DNA of 64,000 nucleotides from Candidatus Gastranaerophilales bacterium (GCA_028693235.1 JAQUVW010000004.1:62001-126000); one strand, 5' to 3'; shown: positions 26,479-35,966, counted from the stretch's first letter. Made by a program: numbers and translations. Notes: generated by a model not told the origin, from the letters alone.

Positions 26479-29133
26479 TTAAGCATTTAATTCATATTTC
26501 AAAATATCAGTAATCGGAGGCTTTTTTAACATTTCAATAGCACTATCGGCTTTTTCTTTCAATTCATCATTTTCAGCAACATCACTCATCGTATGAAGCA
26601 AATCGATTGTACCGTTAACCACTCTCAACATATCACCTTCGTAGTTAATCAAATGTTTTTCTCGAAGCTCGTTAATCATATCTTTCCAAACTTTTTGCGG
26701 GTCATCTTCTGTTATATCGGTTTGAGCGAACTTCAGAATTGACGTAGCCAAACTTGTGCTGGTAGGCAGTTTTTCATATATTTTGTGACGATATTCTTGA
26801 CCTTTTACATAGTTAGCCATTTCTATTGCGGGAGCGGCTTTTTCTGCAAAATCCTTATATTCAGGAGAGAAAGTTTGTTTAGGATTATCATCCTTAACAT
26901 CAGCAAAAATAGCCATCAATCCTGCGAGTTCAGCAGATGACATATCTTTTGTATATTTAGGGTCGGTTAAAATTTCAGTCATAACAATTTCATTTACGCC
27001 GAATATTTTTTTTGCAATATCACCTTTTTCTGTTGTTGAATATATTCCGTTTGCATCTTTTTGGACATATCCCATACTTTCAAGCAATTGCTTTTTACTT
27101 TGAGCTTCAGTCAATATATTTTTGTTTTTGTCCTTCTTTTGGTAATAAGCAAAAGTATTTTTCAAAGTTTCATCCATATGGTTAAGCATATTTGGCGACA
27201 ACAATGAAGAATAAGTAGCTTTATATTGGCTGTTTATAGAAGTATCTGTTGATTTTAACAATTTATAAAAATTTTCCAAATCGCTTCTGCTCTTAGGCAT
27301 AATTATTACGTTGCCAATATTATCAATACCGCGTCGTCCTGAACGTCCGGAACCTTGTTTGAATGTTGAATTCGGAAGCAAAATCGTGCCTGAGCCGTTG
27401 GATTTATTCAAAGAAGTCAACACGACTGTTTTGAAAGGCATATTTATTCCAGCAATCAATGTTTCTGTCGCAAAACAAACTTTTACCAAACCTTCACGAG
27501 CAAGCCCTTCCACTAAACTTTTATAAGCAGGTAACATGCCGGCATGGTGAACGGCGTAGCCTTTCATCAAACTGTTTAGGCAATTTTCATCGAAATCTTT
27601 TCCGAGATAAATACCTTTTTCTTTAGCATCGTTGACCCTGTCGAGGACTTGTTTTGATTGTTCCGGAGTCAAAAGAGTACCTACTTTTTTATTTGCAAAA
27701 TCACAATATTTTTGACAATTTTTTTTGCTGAAAACAAAGAATAAAGCAGGGGTTTTATCTTCTTTATTAAGGATTTTTATCAAAGCGTTAGTTTTAGGAG
27801 TTTTGGAGGGGAAATCCAAATTAAAACAATCGTTGTAAACCGCTTTATTTTTATTAGCAAGAACTAGAGCAATTTGCTCAGCCTTTTCTTTTTCAGCCCC
27901 ATCAGCAATAAGTTTTTCAGTAAATTTATCAGTTGAGATAGCACCATCTTCTTGAATATCTTTCCAAGTTTTAATTTTTTCGGTAGGATTTTCGGTTTGA
28001 TAAAGTTCTTTCAAATCGTTTAAAGCAAGGACTTGCCTGTCGCTAAGATTTTCAGAATCCAAATCGTCCATAAAAATTTTGTAAGTTGCAGCAGGTTGAA
28101 TTTTCATACCTTCGCCTTGCTCGAAGCCGAAAACATATTCTTTCAAAGGAACGTGACGTTCTGTTTCAGGTACATTTATCAGTGCTACTTTCTTTTCAGG
28201 ATTTAATTCATTAACCCATTCTGCAATTTGAGGAGCGTTTGAAGCTGTCGCAGAAAGCATCATTTGCTTCATGTGTTTAGGAGTATTCATAACAGATTCT
28301 TCCCAAACTTTACCTCTATCGGGGTCGTTCATGTAATGAAATTCGTCGTAAATAACAGCATCGAAGTCTTTTAATTTTTCAGCAGCTTCTTCTTTTGTGC
28401 CGCAAGTAAGCATATTTCTGTATATTTCAGTAGTCATAACAAGTAGCTGTGCGTCAGGATTTATAGCTATATCGCCGGTAATAATACCTACATTTTTGCT
28501 ATCTTCAAAATCATAATATTTGCCGTAATTTCCGAATAATTCACTGAATTTTGTATATTTTTCATTGCTCAATGCTTTTAAAGGTGAAAGATAAATAACT
28601 TTTTTACCTTTTTTTAAAATATCATCAATTCCATATTCAGCAATAAGTGTTTTACCGGTTCCTGTAGGAGCGGTAACAATAGAAGTCTTGCCACTATTAA
28701 ATTCATCAATAGCTTCTTGTTGATATTTATCGAGCGTCAAATATTTATCCCCAAGCTCAAACGGAATAGGTCCGCCTTTTGTTTTTTGAGGAAGCTCTAT
28801 AGATAAAATTTCATCCATATCAAGGTCGTTAATACTCTGAGCAGACTTGTCAGCGTCAGTCACTTCGTCAATGTGTTCAGCTAAACGTTCTTGTTCTTCG
28901 GCTTTAAGTCTTTCTTGCAACTGAAGTTCTTTTATTTCATCAATCTTAGACTGAATTTCAGATGGAAGTGGAGTTTGATTATATAAGAAAGCAGGACGCT
29001 CTGGTGTTTTAATATTAGGGCAAGTGATTTTATATTCACTAGGCGATTTGACCTTAGGCGGTGTATCTTTTTCCTTGTGTAAGCCTTCGTAAGGCTTTGT
29101 TTTTGGACTATAATCACCTGTAACTTTGAGCAT
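26479..29133 (-). CDS. Ski2/Mtr4-like superfamily 2 RNA helicase
   Basis: The 884-residue protein has an unusual Pro/Lys/Glu-rich N terminus of about 120 residues, then an SF2 helicase core. Motif I is APTGTGKT (155-162), Ia LSPLKALSNEKY, II DEFH in AVIYDEFHYMNDP, III SATAS, IV FVFSKKNC, V FATETLIAGINMPF and VI QGSGRSGRRGIDN. Motif VI and the AVHHAGMLPAYK block are marks of the Ski2-like group (Ski2, Mtr4, archaeal Hel308, actinobacterial HelY). Such helicases unwind RNA or DNA, often with a nuclease; no nuclease gene is adjacent. The C-terminal 250 residues are helical and lack a DSHCT domain that I can recognise. Confidence 0.85.
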   Translation of the reverse strand: MLKVTGDYSPKTKPYEGLHKEKDTPPKVKSPSEYKITCPNIKTPERPAFLYNQTPLPSEIQSKIDEIKELQLQERLKAEEQERLAEHIDEVTDADKSAQSINDLDMDEILSIELPQKTKGGPIPFELGDKYLTLDKYQQEAIDEFNSGKTSIVTAPTGTGKTLIAEYGIDDILKKGKKVIYLSPLKALSNEKYTKFSELFGNYGKYYDFEDSKNVGIITGDIAINPDAQLLVMTTEIYRNMLTCGTKEEAAEKLKDFDAVIYDEFHYMNDPDRGKVWEESVMNTPKHMKQMMLSATASNAPQIAEWVNELNPEKKVALINVPETERHVPLKEYVFGFEQGEGMKIQPAATYKIFMDDLDSENLSDRQVLALNDLKELYQTENPTEKIKTWKDIQEDGAISTDKFTEKLIADGAEKEKAEQIALVLANKNKAVYNDCFNLDFPSKTPKTNALIKILNKEDKTPALFFVFSKKNCQKYCDFANKKVGTLLTPEQSKQVLDRVNDAKEKGIYLGKDFDENCLNSLMKGYAVHHAGMLPAYKSLVEGLAREGLVKVCFATETLIAGINMPFKTVVLTSLNKSNGSGTILLPNSTFKQGSGRSGRRGIDNIGNVIIMPKSRSDLENFYKLLKSTDTSINSQYKATYSSLLSPNMLNHMDETLKNTFAYYQKKDKNKNILTEAQSKKQLLESMGYVQKDANGIYSTTEKGDIAKKIFGVNEIVMTEILTDPKYTKDMSSAELAGLMAIFADVKDDNPKQTFSPEYKDFAEKAAPAIEMANYVKGQEYRHKIYEKLPTSTSLATSILKFAQTDITEDDPQKVWKDMINELREKHLINYEGDMLRVVNGTIDLLHTMSDVAENDELKEKADSAIEMLKKPPITDILKYELNA

Positions 29134-29318
29134 ATTTTACCTCTCACACTTTAAATTATATTGTTTTAAACCCCGCATACTGATTTTTTGAATACTTTTA
29201 ACAAAAACCACGCAAGAAAAGACACAATTTGTAACATGAAAGAGGTCGTATGAATGAGAAATTGTTGACAATATATCTCTGTATATATTATTATTGTAAT
29301 AAAGTATTTGGAGCATTA

Positions 29319-29921
29319 ATGGATAAAAAAGCATTTACGTTGGCCGAAGTTCTTATTACACTCGTGATAATCGGTGTTATTGCTGCACTTACTATACCGT
29401 CCCTGTTAAATGACACAAATGATAAAGAAATTCGAACAGGTGTCAAAAAAGCTTATTCAATGTTATCTCAAGCTCAAGAAAAAGAATACTCAGAAAGCGG
29501 ACAGTGTTTCAAAGATATTAGAGAATCTTGTGCTGATTCAAATTGTTTATTTGAAAATTTTTATAAAAAACATTTCAACATTATCTCAACAACAGCCGCA
29601 TCATCAGCAACCGCTTGTAGCAATATCGGCGGTGACTTTGGCGACGGAATTACTTTTTATACCGCTGACGGAATGGCTTTTTCACCAAAAGAAGACCTTG
29701 TAATTGTTGACGTGAACGGCGATAAAAAACCTAATACAATAACTCATAGCGGAACTGACTTAAAAGACAGTTTCGTTTTTGTTTTTGAGAGGAATACAAA
29801 TAGTAACGGCGAAGAAATTCACAAAGTTACCCCAATTCCGCCTGCAGTTTCCGTGATAAAAGACATAGACTGCAACAAAATTAAATCTGAGCAATCAGCA
29901 ACAGCAGGTTGCGGTTTTTAG
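29319..29921 (+). CDS. Type IV pilin-like / pseudopilin protein
   Basis: ATG at 29319 is chosen because TTTGGAGC precedes it and gives a short prepilin leader (MDKKA); an open frame upstream to 29250 would make an unusually long leader. The 200-residue protein starts the mature part FTLAEVLITLVIIGVIAAL with the Glu at position 5 and a hydrophobic helix, the class III/type IVa prepilin signature. Residue -1 is Ala rather than the usual Gly. The C-terminal half contains TFYTADGMAF and DVNGDKKPNT, shared with the next gene, and several cysteines. It should be processed by a prepilin peptidase and assembled by the machine encoded at 56.8-62.9 kb or a similar one. Confidence 0.85.
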   Translation: MDKKAFTLAEVLITLVIIGVIAALTIPSLLNDTNDKEIRTGVKKAYSMLSQAQEKEYSESGQCFKDIRESCADSNCLFENFYKKHFNIISTTAASSATACSNIGGDFGDGITFYTADGMAFSPKEDLVIVDVNGDKKPNTITHSGTDLKDSFVFVFERNTNSNGEEIHKVTPIPPAVSVIKDIDCNKIKSEQSATAGCGF

Positions 29922-29934
29922 AACAGGAGTTTGA

Positions 29935-30504
29935 ATGAAAGAACAAAAAGCTTTTACTTTGGCAGAAGTCCTAATAACATTGGTTATTATAGGCATTATT
30001 GCGGCTCTTACTATTCCTTCATTACTAAATAAAACTAACGATGAGGAAAAAAAGGTTGGTGTCAAAAAAGCATATTCTGTATTACATCAAGCAGTTATGA
30101 AATTTGAAGCTGATTCGGGCGAAAACCTAGAAGATTTAACAAACAAATGCAGTGACGACCAATGTTGGTATGATGAATTTTACTCAAAATATTTCAATAT
30201 AGTTTCATCAATGCCTCCAGAACAAGCAAAAGCTTGCCACGAAATAGATGACTATTCTGGCACTATAACCTTTTACACTGCAGACGGAATGGCTTTTTCT
30301 ATAAGTAATAATTATATTTTAATAGACGTAAACGGCGATAGGGGTCCGAATACAATAACCCATTATGCAAACGAACTCAACGACGGATATGTTTTTGAAC
30401 TATCTTATTACAACGGTAATCAAATATATCCGATTAGAGGAGCTGAAGCAATATTGACAAATATCGACTGCAAAAAAGATCCGGAAAATTACTTGTGTAA
30501 TTAG
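29935..30504 (+). CDS. Type IV pilin-like / pseudopilin protein (paralogue)
   Basis: The 189-residue protein starts MKEQKA followed by FTLAEVLITLVIIGIIAAL, an intact prepilin signature with Ala at -1. It shares with the gene upstream the segments VKKAYSVLHQA, a pair of C-terminal boxes (TFYTADGMAFS and DVNGDRGPNT) and cysteines near the C terminus, so the two arose by duplication. GGAG lies before the ATG and the gap to the upstream gene is 13 bp, so they form an operon. The stop is 2 bp from the convergent MacB-like permease stop. Confidence 0.85.
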   Translation: MKEQKAFTLAEVLITLVIIGIIAALTIPSLLNKTNDEEKKVGVKKAYSVLHQAVMKFEADSGENLEDLTNKCSDDQCWYDEFYSKYFNIVSSMPPEQAKACHEIDDYSGTITFYTADGMAFSISNNYILIDVNGDRGPNTITHYANELNDGYVFELSYYNGNQIYPIRGAEAILTNIDCKKDPENYLCN

Positions 30505-30506
30505 GC

Positions 30507-31736
30507 TTATTCATAGCGTAAAGCATCAATAGGATTTAACAAAGAGGCTTTGTATGCGGGATAATATCCGAATACCACACCGATAAAGCCTGAAAAACCC
30601 AATGCTAAGCAAATAGAGAATAAAGACACTTTTGCACTCATAGCACCGCCCATTTGGATTAATGCAGCTCCGCTTATTCCTATGATTACGCCTATGATGC
30701 CACCGGCTAAGGAAAGAATGATTGATTCAATCAAAAATTGAACCCTTATATCAGCAGGTTTTGCACCTATAGACATTCTGATGCCTATTTCTTTTGTTCT
30801 TTCTGTAACAGAAACAAGCATTATATTCATAATACCAATCCCGCCTACAAGCAATGAAATTGAAGCTATCGCCCCTAGTAGAACCGACATTGTTTTTGCT
30901 GAAGATTTTATTGTTTCCTGCATCTGAGCCATGTTTCTTATTTGAAAATCATCTTCTTGAAATTTTCCGATGTGATGTTTTTCTCTTATCAAATCTGTAA
31001 TTTCATCTTCTAAATTTGTCAACGCCTCTGAATCTGTGGCTTTGACGTTTATCATAGAAACAGTTCCCGGAAAATCAGTCCCAAAAACTTTACGTTGAGC
31101 AGTTGTTATCGGAATAAAAGAAATATCATCTTGGTCTTGCCCCATACCGCTTTGGCCTTTTGTTGCAAGCACTCCTATAATTTTAAAAGGTACATTCCCA
31201 ATTCTGAAAGTTTTGCCAATAGGCTCCATGTCGCCAAAAAGTTCTGTTGCGATTGTGTTACCGATTATTGCAACTTTTGAGGCATTTTTAACATCTTCGT
31301 TTGAAAAATTTCGCCCTGATTGAATTTCATAATTTCTTATAAATAAAAACGAATCCGTTGTACCGCCAACAGTTGAGGACCAGTTCTGGTTTCTGAAAGT
31401 AAGCTGTTTTACTTCGCTTGAATAAGGTGCAATTGATAATACATTTGAGCAACTTTTTTCTATAGCTTTTGCATCTTTTAATGTCAATGTAGGCTTGGAG
31501 CCACTGCCCATTCTTACACCGCCTGAATTTGCAGCCCCGGAACGAACAACAAGAATGTTGCTCCCCATAGATTCCATATCTTTTGCGATTTTCTCTCTTG
31601 CACCTGTCCCGACTGCAAGCATAATAATTACGGCACTAACGCCGATTATAATGCCTAAACTCGTTAAAATTGAACGCATTTTGTTTATTTTTAAAGAGCG
31701 AATTGCCATATTAAATGTGGATTTGGCATCAATCAT
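30507..31736 (-). CDS. ABC transporter permease, MacB type
   Basis: The 409-residue protein has one N-terminal TM (ILTSLGIIIGVSAVIIMLAV), a large periplasmic MacB-PCD domain (about residues 45-240) and three C-terminal TMs with the FtsX-type motif VTERTKEIGIRMSIGAKPADI. This is the MacB/LolC-type mechanotransmission fold without a fused ATPase. Its ATPase is encoded by the overlapping upstream gene (4-bp ATGA overlap). With the MacA-like adaptor and TolC-like channel genes it forms a four-gene export operon. Cargo might be a peptide, lipid, drug or siderophore; nothing in sequence decides. Confidence 0.88.
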   Translation of the reverse strand: MIDAKSTFNMAIRSLKINKMRSILTSLGIIIGVSAVIIMLAVGTGAREKIAKDMESMGSNILVVRSGAANSGGVRMGSGSKPTLTLKDAKAIEKSCSNVLSIAPYSSEVKQLTFRNQNWSSTVGGTTDSFLFIRNYEIQSGRNFSNEDVKNASKVAIIGNTIATELFGDMEPIGKTFRIGNVPFKIIGVLATKGQSGMGQDQDDISFIPITTAQRKVFGTDFPGTVSMINVKATDSEALTNLEDEITDLIREKHHIGKFQEDDFQIRNMAQMQETIKSSAKTMSVLLGAIASISLLVGGIGIMNIMLVSVTERTKEIGIRMSIGAKPADIRVQFLIESIILSLAGGIIGVIIGISGAALIQMGGAMSAKVSLFSICLALGFSGFIGVVFGYYPAYKASLLNPIDALRYE

Positions 31737-32416
31737 AATTTCACCTCGTCAGAGATTATATTTCCGTCTTTAAAACGCACTATCCGCTTGCAATATTCTG
31801 CAATATCAGGCTCATGGGTTACAAGAATAATCGTTTTGCCTGTTGTATTCAATTTAATAAAAAGCTCCATTATTTCAACACTTGTTTTCGTATCGAGATT
31901 TCCAGTGGGTTCATCTGCCAAAATAAGCGGAGCATCATTCACTATAGCCCTTGCTATTGCGACCCTTTGTTGTTGCCCACCTGAAATTTGATTAGGCATA
32001 TGATTTTCACGCCCCTCAAGACCGACCGTTTTAAGAGCTTTCATCGCTATTTTTATTCGTTCATCTTCCGAAACTCCCTTATATATCATCGGGAGCTCGA
32101 CATTTTCAAGAGCAGAGGTTCTTGAAATCAGATTAAATCCCTGAAAAACAAAACCCATTTTCAAATTTCTGATTTCAGCAAGTGTATTAATATTTTGGGA
32201 TAAAATGTCAATTCCATCAAGCTTGTATGACCCTGAATTCGGGATATCCAAACAACCTAACAGATTCATAAATGTTGATTTACCAGAACCTGAAGCTCCC
32301 ATAATCGCAACAAATTCACCTTTTTCAACATTCAAGGAAACATCATTTAAAGCATTAAACGAATTTTCGCCTGACAAATATGTTTTTATAACATTTTTTA
32401 CTTCAATTAAACTCAT
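31733..32416 (-). CDS. ABC transporter ATP-binding protein, MacB/LolD type
   Basis: The 227-residue ATPase has Walker A GASGSGKST, Q-loop FVFQGFNLI, signature ISGGQQQRVAIARAI, Walker [13 protein letters not shown] and switch His in LVTHEPD. The length and sequence fit the LolD/MacB ATPase subgroup. It overlaps the permease gene by 4 bp and its start touches the adaptor stop (32416), indicating translational coupling within the MacA-ATPase-permease-TolC operon. It powers conformational cycling of the MacB-like permease rather than transport through the membrane domain itself. Confidence 0.9.
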   Translation of the reverse strand: MSLIEVKNVIKTYLSGENSFNALNDVSLNVEKGEFVAIMGASGSGKSTFMNLLGCLDIPNSGSYKLDGIDILSQNINTLAEIRNLKMGFVFQGFNLISRTSALENVELPMIYKGVSEDERIKIAMKALKTVGLEGRENHMPNQISGGQQQRVAIARAIVNDAPLILADEPTGNLDTKTSVEIMELFIKLNTTGKTIILVTHEPDIAEYCKRIVRFKDGNIISDEVKL

Positions 32417-33606
32417 TAGAACATTCTCATTGGCGACTTGCCGCTTTTAGAGCCTCCACGAGAAGATGAGATATCGTGAGCCATTTTTTCACCTTTTTTG
32501 TTTTTTTGTTCTAAAATAACTTGCATGCCGGATTTCAATTCTTTTGATATAACTTCTGTCACAGAATCATTACTTGTACCTGTTTTTATATTAAATCTTT
32601 CGGGCTTGTTTTTCACCAAAATCCAAAGCCCTTGTTCCTTGTATTTTTGTTCAGCATCCATAGTAAATTTCAAAGCGTTATTTGGGGCACATAGCACGTT
32701 TTCGCTTTTGCTTGTAATAATGGATACATTAGCAGTCATACCGGGGACAAGCTTCAAATCATCATTATTAACTTCGACAATAACAGGGTACGTAACGACA
32801 TTTGAAACAGTTGTAGCAGAGAGTCTAACCTGCGAAACTTTTCCTGTAAATTCAGAATCAGGATAACCGTCGAGAGTATATTTAACTTCTTGCCCGACTT
32901 TCACTTTGCTTATATCGGCTTCTGAGACATTAACTTCAATTTGCATTTTTTTCAAATCTTGAGCAATAGTAAACAATTCAGGAGCTTGAAAGCTTGCTGC
33001 AACCGGTTGTCCAACGTCAATTTTTCTTGAAATAACAGTACCATCAACAGGTGCGACAATTCTTGTATAGCCTAGATTTGTCATAGCTGTTTGATATTGT
33101 GCTTGATTTTGACGAATTTGAGCTCTTGCAGCAGAAATCTGAGCCATACTAGCCTTATAGTCACTTTCAGCTTGGTCCAATTCGCTTTTTGCGACAAAAT
33201 TTCTTGAATACAAATTTTTATAACGAGTGTAAGTTTTTCTACTCATTTCGGCAGTTGCTTGAAGTTTTATAAGATTAGCCTTTGAATTCGCAATTGAGGC
33301 TTCGTTTTGGGCGACTGTAGCTTCAAAATTCGCAGGGTCAATTTGAGCCAAAATTTGTCCTTTTTTAACTTCTGAGTTAAAATCGACATAAATCCCTTTT
33401 ATAAGACCTGACACTGTAGAACCAACGCTAACAGTATTTACGGGGTTTATTGTTCCAGAGGCTTCAACGACTTCTGTTATAGTACAAGTCTCAAGCGGTT
33501 TTGTTTCAAATTTCGGTTGTTTTTGTGCAGACAGAAATCCGCCAATTGCAACAATGGCAATGCAAACCACCGAAACAGCTATTACCTTAGGATTTTTTAT
33601 ATTCAT
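32416..33606 (-). CDS. Periplasmic adaptor (membrane fusion) protein, MacA/HlyD family
   Basis: The 396-residue protein has an N-terminal TM anchor (VIAVSVVCIAIVAIGGFLSA), a barrel-sandwich lipoyl half (VSVGSTVSGLIKGIYVDFNS), a coiled-coil hairpin of about 80 residues rich in Ala/Gln (KANLIKLQATAEMSRKTYTR onward), the second lipoyl half (YTRIVAPVDGTVISRKIDVG), and beta-barrel and membrane-proximal domains. It ends in a Ser/Gly/Lys tail. It links the MacB-like permease to the TolC-like channel. Its start overlaps the end of the tolC gene by 20 bp. Confidence 0.9.
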   Translation of the reverse strand: MNIKNPKVIAVSVVCIAIVAIGGFLSAQKQPKFETKPLETCTITEVVEASGTINPVNTVSVGSTVSGLIKGIYVDFNSEVKKGQILAQIDPANFEATVAQNEASIANSKANLIKLQATAEMSRKTYTRYKNLYSRNFVAKSELDQAESDYKASMAQISAARAQIRQNQAQYQTAMTNLGYTRIVAPVDGTVISRKIDVGQPVAASFQAPELFTIAQDLKKMQIEVNVSEADISKVKVGQEVKYTLDGYPDSEFTGKVSQVRLSATTVSNVVTYPVIVEVNNDDLKLVPGMTANVSIITSKSENVLCAPNNALKFTMDAEQKYKEQGLWILVKNKPERFNIKTGTSNDSVTEVISKELKSGMQVILEQKNKKGEKMAHDISSSRGGSKSGKSPMRMF

Positions 33607-35080
33607 TTTTTATATCCTCAATTTTTATTGCAGTATCTTGTTCAAGTGCGACAACCCTTTCAAGTGCCGCTCTTGCTACGTTGTAATTTTGAACCGTTTG
33701 CACGTAAGAATATTGAGCAGAATTATAATTAACTTTTGCATCTTGAAGTTCAATATAATCTCCTAAACCGACAGAATATCTGCCATCAGCCAGCTCCAAA
33801 TTTTCCTTTGTTTGTTTAACTTTAATAGCTAATAGTGGGATTTGACGTTCCAATTCGAGCATATTTACATATGCATCTTGAATTTGAAAATATATATTTT
33901 GATTTAACAAATCAATTTCATTTTGAGCAAGTTCAACTTTAACTTTAGCCTTGTCAATGTCATTTTTTACCTGCATTACATTTAAATTTGTGGTCAAATT
34001 AACAGCGGCAGTTAAAGATTTGGTACTGTTTAAATCCCTGTAAGCATAGCCGACTTTGCCACTTAAAGATGGATAATATTCTCTTTTTACATACAACAAA
34101 TTTTCCTGCATGGCTTTTAAAGTTGACTCGTATGCTTTCAAATCGGGACGGTTTTTCTTTGCTAAGTCAAGACATTCCTCAAACGAATACGGAAATTCTT
34201 CAAATTTATAATTTGTGACAATATCCACCTTCTCAACTTTTGAGATTAAAAAAGCATCATTGACGCCTTTTGGTGGAGCACTTATATCTTTTTTTTCGTC
34301 AATTTTCAAAAAATTAACAGGCGATAAGCCCTTGTTTTGTTTTACGGATTTAATATCTTCTATTTCATAAATCGGAGTATATGCCATATACATAGAGTTA
34401 TTGAGCTTTATAAGAGCATTTTTATAAGAATTTTCAGCTTTTACAAGCGTTACTTTTGAATCGCTCAAATAGACCTCCGCATTTACAAGGTCTATTTTTG
34501 ATTTAATACCCTCTTCAAAGAAAGCTTTTGTTCTTTGATAATTTCTCTCATTCATATCGACGTTATATTTTGCAATATCAACATTTGCTTCGGCTGCAAG
34601 AACACCATAATAATTGACTTTGACATCAAAAATCGTAGTCAAAACAGTATTGTCAAAATTGAATAATGCAGTTATTTTATTAAAGCCCTGCATTTTGATA
34701 TTGGCATATGATTTTCCAAAATCCCAAATAAGCTGATTTAAAGACGCCTCCGCTGCATAATAGTTCTGATTAATATTGGTGTAAGAAGTATCATTTTTAT
34801 TATAATTATACCCCGTACCAAGCCCAATAGTAGGAGCATACACTGATTTTGAGATACCAACGTCAGCCTTTGCGGATTCATAATTCAATTTGGATTTTTT
34901 AACATTAGGACTGTTCTGCAAAGCAGTATTAATACAATCTTTAATAGTCATAGGTGCTCTTTTTACAGTTGCTTCCTCCAAAGAAAAAGCTTGATTTGCG
35001 GGCAGTAAAAAGGTTAAAGTTAAAGTCAAAGCCCAAACAGCTATTTTATATCCAAACTTCATCCTACTTTTAGTCCCCAA
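33587..35080 (-). CDS. TolC family outer-membrane efflux channel protein
   Basis: The 497-residue protein has a signal peptide (VWALTLTLTFLLPANQAFS) and two OEP repeats: MTIKDCINTALQNSPNVKKS opens the first, FEECLDLAKKNRPDLKAYES the second, with WDFGKSYANIKM between. It should form a trimeric outer-membrane channel for the MacAB-like pump encoded downstream. The TTG at 35080 (with AGGAAA upstream) and the ATG at 35062 are both possible starts. The first 207 bp around the start and promoter are duplicated at 36.1-36.4 kb. Confidence 0.88.
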   Translation of the reverse strand: MGTKSRMKFGYKIAVWALTLTLTFLLPANQAFSLEEATVKRAPMTIKDCINTALQNSPNVKKSKLNYESAKADVGISKSVYAPTIGLGTGYNYNKNDTSYTNINQNYYAAEASLNQLIWDFGKSYANIKMQGFNKITALFNFDNTVLTTIFDVKVNYYGVLAAEANVDIAKYNVDMNERNYQRTKAFFEEGIKSKIDLVNAEVYLSDSKVTLVKAENSYKNALIKLNNSMYMAYTPIYEIEDIKSVKQNKGLSPVNFLKIDEKKDISAPPKGVNDAFLISKVEKVDIVTNYKFEEFPYSFEECLDLAKKNRPDLKAYESTLKAMQENLLYVKREYYPSLSGKVGYAYRDLNSTKSLTAAVNLTTNLNVMQVKNDIDKAKVKVELAQNEIDLLNQNIYFQIQDAYVNMLELERQIPLLAIKVKQTKENLELADGRYSVGLGDYIELQDAKVNYNSAQYSYVQTVQNYNVARAALERVVALEQDTAIKIEDIKNEYKKS

Positions 35081-35114
35081 TTATATTTCCTATATATATA
35101 ACGATTAAACCACA
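34908..35114. repeat. 207-bp direct repeat, copy 1 (tolC 5' end and upstream region)
   Basis: This block is the same as 36146-36352 except for one base that I can see (G versus A in the signal-peptide codon that gives Ala here and Val there). It covers about the first 58 codons of the tolC gene and 34 bp upstream. Both copies run in the same direction, 1238 bp apart. Confidence 0.95.
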
Positions 35115-35228
35115 ATATTAGTTCAAATCACTCATTCATCTGGGGAATATTTTATAGGTTTTAGCTTCACTTTACAATAGGTAATAATTGGGGTAATCTA
35201 TAGTTAGTTTGGCTTATTATATACAAAA

Positions 35229-35966
35229 ATGGAATTATTTATGCAATTTATCATCCCAACTCAATACAATCCTGTAACAACAAGGTCTTTTACCGCTTTC
35301 ACATTAGCTGAAGTTTTGATTACTTTAGTCATAATTGGTATTATCGCTGCGATGACAATACCTTCATTGCTGAACAAAACCAATGAGCAAGAAACAATAA
35401 CAGCGGTAAAAAAAGCATATTCAACTTTAAGCCGTGCTCACGGTCTCGTGTTGAGCCAAGATTCTTTTGATATTGCTGACTATGGAGGCTATTACGATGC
35501 AACGATGGCTTATGCGGGATACATCACTCAATATCTAAACATAAACAAAAAATGCGGAAGAATGAATGAATATAACAGTGGTTGTTTCCCCTCTGTTACT
35601 TACAAAAATCTGGACGGATCTTCCGGCAGCACATTTGGAGGAACATATTTCTACACACTTCAACTGACTGATGGAATGTCTCTGGCAATAAATCTATTAG
35701 CAAGCAGTTACCTCTCATTCCCTGCTTTTGGCACAATCACCGTAGATATTAACGGAGATAAATACCCGAATACATTCGGAAAAGATTTATTTAGCTTTAT
35801 AATACACAAAGATTCTATAGTGCCTGACGGTATGCCAAACTATAAATATCCGGAATATAGTTTTAATAGAGATCCTTCACTTTGCCACACCAAAGGCACA
35901 GGTTGCACTGCGTGGGTCATTATGAAAGGAAACTTGGACTACCTTAGAAAAGATGTCTCATTGTAG
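35229..35966 (+). CDS. Type IV pilin-like protein with long leader
   Basis: The 245-residue frame has the prepilin signature FTLAEVLITLVIIGIIAAM preceded by a leader of 23 residues ending TTRSFTA, longer than the usual 5-10 residues. A second ATG at 35241 would shorten it to 19. The C-terminal half has TDGMSLAIN and VDINGDKYPNTFG, a weaker version of the DVNGD box of the other two pilin-like proteins, and cysteines near the end (PSLCHTKGTGCTAW). It lies between the two direct repeats of the tolC 5' region and overlaps the truncated tolC copy by 23 bp at its 3' end. Confidence 0.78.
   Translation: MELFMQFIIPTQYNPVTTRSFTAFTLAEVLITLVIIGIIAAMTIPSLLNKTNEQETITAVKKAYSTLSRAHGLVLSQDSFDIADYGGYYDATMAYAGYITQYLNINKKCGRMNEYNSGCFPSVTYKNLDGSSGSTFGGTYFYTLQLTDGMSLAINLLASSYLSFPAFGTITVDINGDKYPNTFGKDLFSFIIHKDSIVPDGMPNYKYPEYSFNRDPSLCHTKGTGCTAWVIMKGNLDYLRKDVSL

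Noticed and set aside
29250-29318. N-terminal extension of the first pilin-like gene
   Set aside because: It would give a 23-residue hydrophobic extension before the prepilin leader; the ATG at 29319 has a GGAG site and a normal leader.
32416-33766. Plus-strand frames across the MacA/TolC region (60-120 residues)
   Set aside because: Shadows of the strongly supported minus-strand operon without start signals.
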